Part shown: one piece after another, positions 51,384 to 60,365 of the stretch
Layout: every line of letters begins with the position of its first letter
Numbering within the stretch: position 1 is the stretch's first letter
NCBI GenBank assembly: GCA_946811695.1
Contig: OX328125.1
Span: 39,382,336 to 39,446,335, forward strand
Source: Gonocerus acuteangulatus
Lineage: Eukaryota; Arthropoda; Insecta; Hemiptera; Coreidae
Length of the DNA: 64,000 bases
Direction of reading: 5' to 3'
Program-made: the position numbers and the translations under genes
Notes under the pieces: generated by a model
What the model saw: the letters and a program-made list of their open reading frames with translations, nothing else
Databases searched by the model: none
Told to the model about the DNA's origin: nothing

Positions 51384-52260
51384 AATGATATATTACATAA
51401 CCGATAATTCATTTAAATTCAAGAAACCGTTAAAAGACTCTAAAGCCCGCGTAAGTTATGTTTCTAAAGTTCCTGGAAATATCAATTTGCATTCATGTTT
51501 TTCTAGGCCAGACTGACATACAGTGGGCGCGGAATAAATGTACATGTAAGCAATCAATAAATTAAAAACTTTTAATGACAGGAAGGTAACAATTATCTTA
51601 ATAAAATGTGCGGACGCTAGATCCAGAATGTTGTGCAGAACATTCATCTAGCTCTTCCCGCTAAAAAGTCTTAGTCTCCCCCCAGTCTTTTCTGTGTCCC
51701 GATCGGGAGAGGATCTCAGTCTGTTTGGTCTTATGCTCTCCCCTAGTCTTGGCCTGACTCTTCAACTCTGCGGTAGATTCTCGTCGGGAGAGAATCAGTC
51801 TGGTGTTTTTTGAGTTAAACTTTCTTTTAATGTATTTAAAGGCTCTCTTTCATAAAGTTTCTGGTGTAGCTAAATGCAAACAATATTAATAGAACGTGTA
51901 GTCGTCGTCCTTACTTCTTTAAAGAGGAGTTGCTGTGCATTGTGAATCCGGAAGTGAAGCAATTAAGGCAAGAGTTATTTTCTTGTATAAACAAGTGTTA
52001 ATTCATTGATTTGTTTCGTGATACATTAAGTTTCATAATTGTATGTCAGAAAAGTTTGGAACAATCGTTTTGTTTTTCAGTCACTTGGGATCCTTTTCAT
52101 TCTCTAAGATAAGAGTAAGAAAAAAGATCAAATTAGATCAAATTTAATAGTCGTGGCAAATTAAAAATTTTAAAACTTAAATAATAATTTCTAAATTAAT
52201 ATTCATAAAATATATCTTTACATTAAATTAATTTGCTTTCAAAACTATAAAAAATATCTT

Positions 52261-52318
<58 letters not shown>

Positions 52319-55300
52319 AATTAATCCCAATACACAATAAACCCCATATTTATTAAGAAATTGTAACAAAACACGAACACTATCTCAAAATTTACACTGA
52401 TGGATCGAAAACAGATAATGGTGTAGGAGCTGCAGCGATTGTAGATGGCAATTCTATTTCTGAAAAATTACCTCCAAGTTGCAGCATATATGAAGCGGAA
52501 TTACATGCCATACTCCTTGCACTAAAGAATATCCCATCAACACAACATTCACACATAATCCTTTTCACAGACTCACTGAGTTCACTCCAGTCACTACAAA
52601 ACAAGTACACGTTACACCCTACTTGCACTGAAATCAAAGAACACATCCATTACTTACACTCACTAGGAAAACATATATCTTTATGGTGGCTGCCAGGACA
52701 TGAAAACCTTGGACTGAGCACGACTGCTGACTTACATGCCAAACTTGCGACCCAGGAAGACTCTTACCCGCCTTATGAACTTTACTACAAAGACATAACA
52801 ACAATTAATCGAAATACCATACATCAGAAGTGGCAACGTGATTGGAATAATATGACTGAAAACAAATTGAGACAAATCAAACACATACTTACTGACTGGC
52901 CATTCGCTTACCGAAATTCCCGAAGGGAAGAAATAGTTCTAGCAAGGCTGCGAATAGGCCACACACGCATTACTCACGAATACTTAATGACTAATACTGA
53001 ACTACCAAAATGTCGGATTTGCAATACAGAACTAACAGTTAAACATATATTAATCGACTGCCTTCTTTTAACAAACTTGGACATACCACGGGACATTACT
53101 GCCCTACTTACTGACAGTAGCCACCATATTGACGACATACTTACACATTTAAAAACCGTAAACCTGAACGGCAAAATATAAAAATCTGATAATTCTTTTA
53201 TTTAAAAATTAAATAATTTTATCATTTATCTCATATTTCAATTGTTGATTTTTTTTTTCTATTTATTATATTTTTTTATTATTATTATTTTTTTTTAATA
53301 TGTTAATAGTAATACAGTATACTTAACTGGCGTAGGATAACAACATATCTATGAACAGCATATAGCTACAAAGTTACTCGATGCAATTCACCTCAAAGTG
53401 GTGCATCGTTAAACAAAATAAATAAATAAATATTCAAGGAATGTTGAGTTAAGATAAATAGTTCTGCAATATTAATCTTCAAAATTTACAATTTGTGATT
53501 CCTCTTAAATTAATACTTATGAGTAAAAAAATATTATCTTACCATCGTTTTGAAGAGTCTTTTTAAATTCATCAACGAGCTCTCTGGGTAATCCACATGA
53601 AGGAGGCACCTTACATTCACAGTCTCTGTGACATTTATATTTGCACTCTTTACATTTCAATCCAGTTCCCAAGAACATCGGTTTATCACAATAGTCACAT
53701 GTTGAGACCATTTTAAAGGTTTTGGTGAATCGATGTGCAATGACGTGGGCCATCCCTCGAGTGATGGTAGTAGGTGTTCTAGGAGACTTGGGTACTTGAA
53801 GGGAGTTACCTGTTGAGATAGATGGAATGTTACTATACAGTAGGGTGGGTCGAAAAAAAAATCATTATTTTTTTTTTGGAGTCAGAAATACCGCTGTTGC
53901 GAAATTGAGAGACTAAAAAGGTGTAAAAATACTAAAAATATCTGTTTGTATCTTCCGGTCGCACATCTACTCTACGACTAAAAAAAAAATTTTTGATTTT
54001 TTTCGACCCACCCTACTACACAGGGTGTCCATGCATTGAGATGTCATAACTTTAGGGGTTTATTTCGCACCTCATTTGTAGTTCAGTGCCGCAAAAATAA
54101 GCATTCTATCTTAACATGTAGCAGAGCTACTCAAACTTCTGTCTATTTTCAAAACTAATGGTTTGGCTTACGAAAAACTGTGTTCTCAGAACTTCTGATT
54201 AATGTATTGTAAATAACGACCACAATTTTGAATCTGCATTAAATTTCCAATAAAAAACACCAGTTATTGACATGTAAATTAAAATCTATATTAAAAGCCA
54301 TGTAGATGTGAACTTTTGATAGTGTTTTCTTAAATTATTGAATATTTTCTTAATCACCAATTTGTAGACTTAGAGGTTTGCCTCCACTTCAAAATGTGCA
54401 TTATTTAATAAGCTTTAAAATGGACTCTCGTTCTTTTAGAAAAAGATCTATTTGAACCTATTTTTTTCTGATTTCTAAGTCAAAACCAGTAAATGTGCTT
54501 TAGCGTGAAAGAGCCATTCTGAACACATTCTTTAATTTCACATGATATTGGAATGTCCAATCGTTCCCACACTAGATACACACACTTTTTGCTCTGACTA
54601 AAGGTAGGGGGCACTTCGGAATCAAGAGTGAAAGAAGACAGAAGAACATATTGGAAATACAGTGAAACCTCTTTATAGCGGACACCATTGCGTCCGTAAA
54701 AAATGTCTGTTATTGGGAGGTGTCCTTTATTGGGACGTTAATGAAATCGCTGTTTTAAAAAACAGTGCTCAACAGTTTTTTATTTCTTTTACAGCTTTCA
54801 TTATCCACAATACCGCATCCAGTACATTAGTAACATAATCGCTTGAGTCCATTTTCGTAATGGCTTCCCAAAAAAATCGTTTTCGGTAATGTGTTTTGAA
54901 ATCTTTAATAATGCCGAGATCGAGAGGCTGGCAGCAAAATGTCATATTTGGTAGATAAAACTGAATTTTAACGTTTACTAGATGCATCTATGGGTGGCAT
55001 GTCGCATAGTCTATAAACAAAATTACAGGCCGTTTATGACGTCCCATTCTCTGATCGAACGTTTTTAGCCATTCACTCATTATAGGCGTTGTCATCCATG
55101 CTTTTTTGTTAGCTTGCCAAGATATTCTTGAAGTATTGACGTTAATGTTCTTAAAAAAACTTGGTTTTAATGATTCATCGATTATTAACGGCTGTTCAAA
55201 ATCGCCTTCGATGTTTACACACAACATAACAGTTAAACGATCTTTGCTTTGTTTGTCTTATGTGCACGTTTCCCCTTTTAAAATCATTGTCTTGTTTGGC

Positions 55301-57663
55301 AGAGACCGAAAAAATAAAGCCGTTTCATCAAAAATAAATATATTTTGAGCCTCATAGTCATGGCAAATTTAAACCTTTTTGTTTTTCTAATCTTGAACTA
55401 AATCAACATTAACCGATGCACTTTCACCACATATCGTTCTAAAAACTACGCGGTTTGACGTCTACGTTTTTCCGACGTCGAACTTTGCGCCCAGATCTCT
55501 AACACAAATGATCATACACTTTTAAAACTTCCACTTTATTTTTTAGAGTTACACGCGTTCTTTTCAGAGTTCATGACTAGATACAAAGTGAATAAAACCT
55601 GCTGAAAAATGGTGTAACAAAACATGATGTGGTTCCTGGAACAGTAGGGTACTGTTTACTCTTGACATTTCCTATGAATTTTACTAGCAATGTCTGCCAG
55701 GGTGTGCTTTTTCTTGAGATTCTGAGCATCTCAAAATATTTTACCCTGCTGTCCGCTATTGGGAGTTGAAATCAGCTATATGGGTCCGATTTTAGGGGAC
55801 AACGGACACCTTTTTTTTTTATTTTAGGTGTCTGTTGTCTCCGTAAGTAGAGGGCTCCGCTATTGAGAGGCGCTAATGCATTGATTTAAAGGGGTTTTCG
55901 CGGGACCATGGATATTCTGTCCGTTCATAGAAATGTCTGCTATTTGGAGGTGTCCGTTACAGGAGGTTTCACTGGAATTACAATTATTGTAAACTTGTCT
56001 ACTCTATTCCAAGGTAATCCAGGTACTGATTCTGCTTCACGAACACTACATGTAGGGTTTTCATTAAAAAAAATCAAGTACATCTTCCTGTCCAACATCA
56101 GGAAAAAATCCCTTGTTCCTGTAGGAGGTAGAGGAAATGATCCAGCCTTTCTTAAGTGTATCCCGTCTCGTTAACTGTAACGAACGACCGAGGATCAGGC
56201 AAGGGTCTTCCCAGCAAACCACACAAAGTCAAAGTGAACACCACAAAAGCAGACTGATAAATAAATATCTACTTATTTAATAACTTGCACGGACAATTCT
56301 GGAAGAAAGGAGGAATTAGTAACAAATCCATTATGCTTGCTATAGATAAGAGAAGTATTAAATCCTTTCAGTTACTTTTTTTTCGCTTTTTATCAGGAAA
56401 CTTTTCGCAGGAGTTTTTCAATACAATTTCCAATGATTGTACTGAATAACTCGGTTAACTTATAATCAGAAATTGTAGTGTCTAATTTTATTAAATAGAT
56501 AAGAATTAAAATTAGAAATTTAATAAAATAAGACCCTCAAGGCATAACAATATATGTATTTATTATGTTCACAATAACTGTAATTATTTCTAATATGTTC
56601 TTTTGTCTTCTTTCACTCTTGATTCCGAAGTGCCCCCTACCTTTAATCAGAGCAAAAAGTGTGTGTATCTAGTGTGAGAAGGATCGGACATCACCATTAT
56701 CGTTTGAAAATAAAGAATGTATTCAGAATGGCTCTTTCAAGCTAAAGCACATTTACTGGTTTTGACTTAGAAATCAGAAAAAATGAGATTCAAATAGATC
56801 TTTTTCTAAAAGAACGAGGTACCATTTTAAAGCTTATTAAATAATACAACATTTGAGGCGGAGGCAAACCTCTTAGTCTACAAATAGGTGATTAATTAAG
56901 AAAATATTGAATATTTTAAGAAAACGGTAATATCAAAATTTCACATCTACATGGGTTTTAGTATTATATTAATTTACTTATTAATTAAGAACTATTAATT
57001 TACATGCCAATATTTTAATAACTGGTGTTTCTTATTGGAAATTTAATGCAGATTCGAAAAATGTGGTCGTTATTTACAATACATTAATCAGAAATCCTGA
57101 AAACAAAGTTTTTCGTAAGCCAAACCATTAGTTTTGAAAATAGACAGAAGTTTGAGTAGCTCTGCTACATGTTAAAATAGGACGCTCATTTTTGCATCAC
57201 AGAACTTCAAATGAGGTGCAGAATAAGCCCCTAAAGTTATGACATGTCAATGCACATCCTGCATAACAATTAAGAATTATAAAAGGATTATTAAAATTTG
57301 TTTGACAATATGTTTTTGAATTAAGCAATTTATAAGGTAAGTATCAACACTTTTAACACCTCACTAATCTCTTTTATTAGGTGATCTACATGTTTCACGC
57401 CATGCATCTCTTCAGGAATTATCTTTACATGCACAGAAGATATGCATTTGAACATAAGCTGATCTTCCACAGGTAAAGTCATTCTAGACTAATAAAATAA
57501 TTATGACCTTGTTAAACCATTTGGTCAGAATTGATAGTTTCATGGTTAAAACTTTCCAGAGCAAACTTTTGTCATGAAAGAAATGTTTAAAAAAACTTGA
57601 CAGACATCAATATTTCTAAATTATAATGGAAAATATATTTTATAAATATTCATAGTAGTAGTA

Positions 57664-57733
<70 letters not shown>

Positions 57734-60318
57734 TGCTCCTGAAGAGGCCAAATAGGACATGAAAAATGTATATCATCTTATAAAAGAGATAGCAAGGAGT
57801 GAAAGTGTTCTAAAGCAAATGATCTTCCGCCGCATATAAAAATAGATGATCAATAAAAAAGAGTTGCAATCTTGCAATATCAAGTAGATATCGGTTTGGT
57901 ATTAGATAAAATCTAGAATAAATAAGAAGACTGATTTAACCGTAAGAACAATCAATGCTCAATGAGTTAATAATAAATTATAATATATACTCTCTACTAA
58001 GCGTTTTTTTTTTTTTTAAACCCTAAGAAACTTACATTTATATGATGATTCGTGACTATCACCTGGTGGCGATTTAGAGGGACTGGATGACAAAGGAGAA
58101 GTTCTACCAGGGCCAGGTTCCGTCGCAAGCCGTCCACGTCTCTCAGTAACACCACTCCTTTTTAGACAGAAAACCATAAAGGCTAGAGACAATAGAAATG
58201 ATTTAATTCAAATATATTTTATAATATTTCTGTTTAATATTTAGTGTATTAGCATTAAGATTCTTAAAACATTGCAATAAAATAAAACACGTTTTTTCCA
58301 AGCAACTAATTGGCGCTATATGACAAAAAACATTTTCTTGAATACTTTGTTTCTATGCCTCCGCTTCATTAAGTAATTAAGAAAAAGAAGAGCAGATGGA
58401 AGCAGGGCTAAGAATGGTTCACAGAACAAGATTATTTTTCATGCGCAATTATTTTTATTACAGCAAAGAAATTCTCTGACAACAAATTAAAGAAGAGTAA
58501 ACTTAGTCAAGATATTTAATGGCTCCCCCCCCCCCCAAAAAAAAACAGAAGAAAAAAAACAGCCTTATGCTGGCTAGAAAAGAGTAGTAACCAAGAGATG
58601 ACCCATCATAAAAATTGGTATTATTTATAAATGGACAGAAAAATTTAAATAAATAAATAGCAACAGGCATTTTATACGTGAGTTTTTTTATTCTTAATTT
58701 ATTATTACTAGAATAATATTTTAATACATGTATCAAAATCCAGTAGGCATATTATAATCTAGGCCATAGGAAATTAATGCCTACTTTTGTTTATTAAAAC
58801 ATAACCTTGAGAAGATCTAAACAAAGCTGCCAATGGACAACTGAAGCTAACATTCAAGGAGATGCAACGTTTTAAACAAAACATTTTTTCTTTCATTGGA
58901 TGCATTAAAAAACAATTGTTTTATATAGATTGAGATTACTTAAAAATTAATAACAATTATTTGGAGACCAATAAAACCCCAAGAAAGGTAGGAATTGTCC
59001 GAGTTTGGTCGTTATTTCTTAATAAAACTACATTTTCACATGTAAAATGTAGTTTTATTAAGAAATAATGACCGAACCCTGACAATTCCTACCTTCGCAT
59101 CACCAACGGTCAAGGATCTCCTCTCAATGGAATACCTAAGAAAGGTTTTGTTTGGTGTCAGCTAAAAAGTCAATACAGGTTTCCCATGAATTTTTACAGG
59201 ATATTTCAGCTTGCTTTTAATTCAAATATCATCTGTATGATGTCAACCTAGAGAATTTCAAAGAACCAAATACCTTCTCTAAAATTACAGCTTTATTTAG
59301 GCTTCAGCCCATCTCCGATTTCACACTGATTCAAGTTCATTGACTTATGCTACTACTATCTATTACCTTTTTAATTTACTCCTCAAAATATCTTTCTGAT
59401 ACTTACATTTTATTATTTTTTTTTTTCAATATGATTTCTTTAGTGTGAAAGCAGTGAAGCTGCTTCATGTAGAATTTGCAACACTTAGTCAAGTTCTAGT
59501 AAATTAGTTTAATTCTGTTTTAAGTGCGCTTCATAGAAATTAATGCTAAGCTCAGGTTAGTGTTCAAGTAAAAATGGAATTAATGAAATACTTACAAAAT
59601 AACAAAATAATATAATGAAATACAACATACTCTGTATTGTTATTTTCTCCGTCCACTTTATTTGCAAGTTGGCTTTCATGTGATTTTGACTTTGTTAAAG
59701 GATGAGAATCAGGTATGAGAACACCTGTGTGGTTCTTTTTCTTTGGAGGTGGCGTGGAAGGTACTTTACTTCGGTCACTAAAGATACCTGGAAGAAATTA
59801 TGAGATAGATAACAAGTTTTAAAAATAAACTGGATATTGATACTTTCAATTAAAGACATTATTAGTAAAACTGGTTTTACATCTAGGAAGTTCACACGAT
59901 AACAGCAGAAAAATTATAAGAGTAAATTCTGCTCTACTTAACCCATTCGAGACAAAAATGTTTTCAAACATGGTCCACAAAATGATTTTCTTTGTATTTA
60001 TTGTTCATTTTTAATATAAAAAAATGTTTACTATGGAAATCACCCAATTCGTAAGTGAATTCGCATAAATAAGCTCATTGCACACTGGGTTTGAAGCTCG
60101 CTCTTCGGAAAATGAAAAAAATAGATTTTTTAGTACACAGTAAAACTAATGCTAAATTTTGCTTTCCTGTACTTTAAAGATTTCATTAGTTCAAGGAAAA
60201 TCATATTTTGACGACTAGTTTACTCAGAATAACTGAAAAACAATTGCACACTGTGTGCAATCGATCTAAGTGATAAGGGGGTGTTAAGGGATAATGTTGA
60301 ATTAATTTCTATTTGACC

Positions 60319-60365
<47 letters not shown>

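Larger units (their letters stand above)
57300..57800. mobile_element. Inverted-repeat element with hammerhead-like motifs and central (TA)n
   Basis: The left arm includes ATCTCTTTTATTAGGTGATC (57367-57386) and the right arm its complement, near GATAT/ATCATCTTATAAAAGAGAT (57771-57790). Both arms carry a hammerhead-like motif. A (TA)n tract (57664-57730) lies next to the right motif. Confidence 0.55.
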
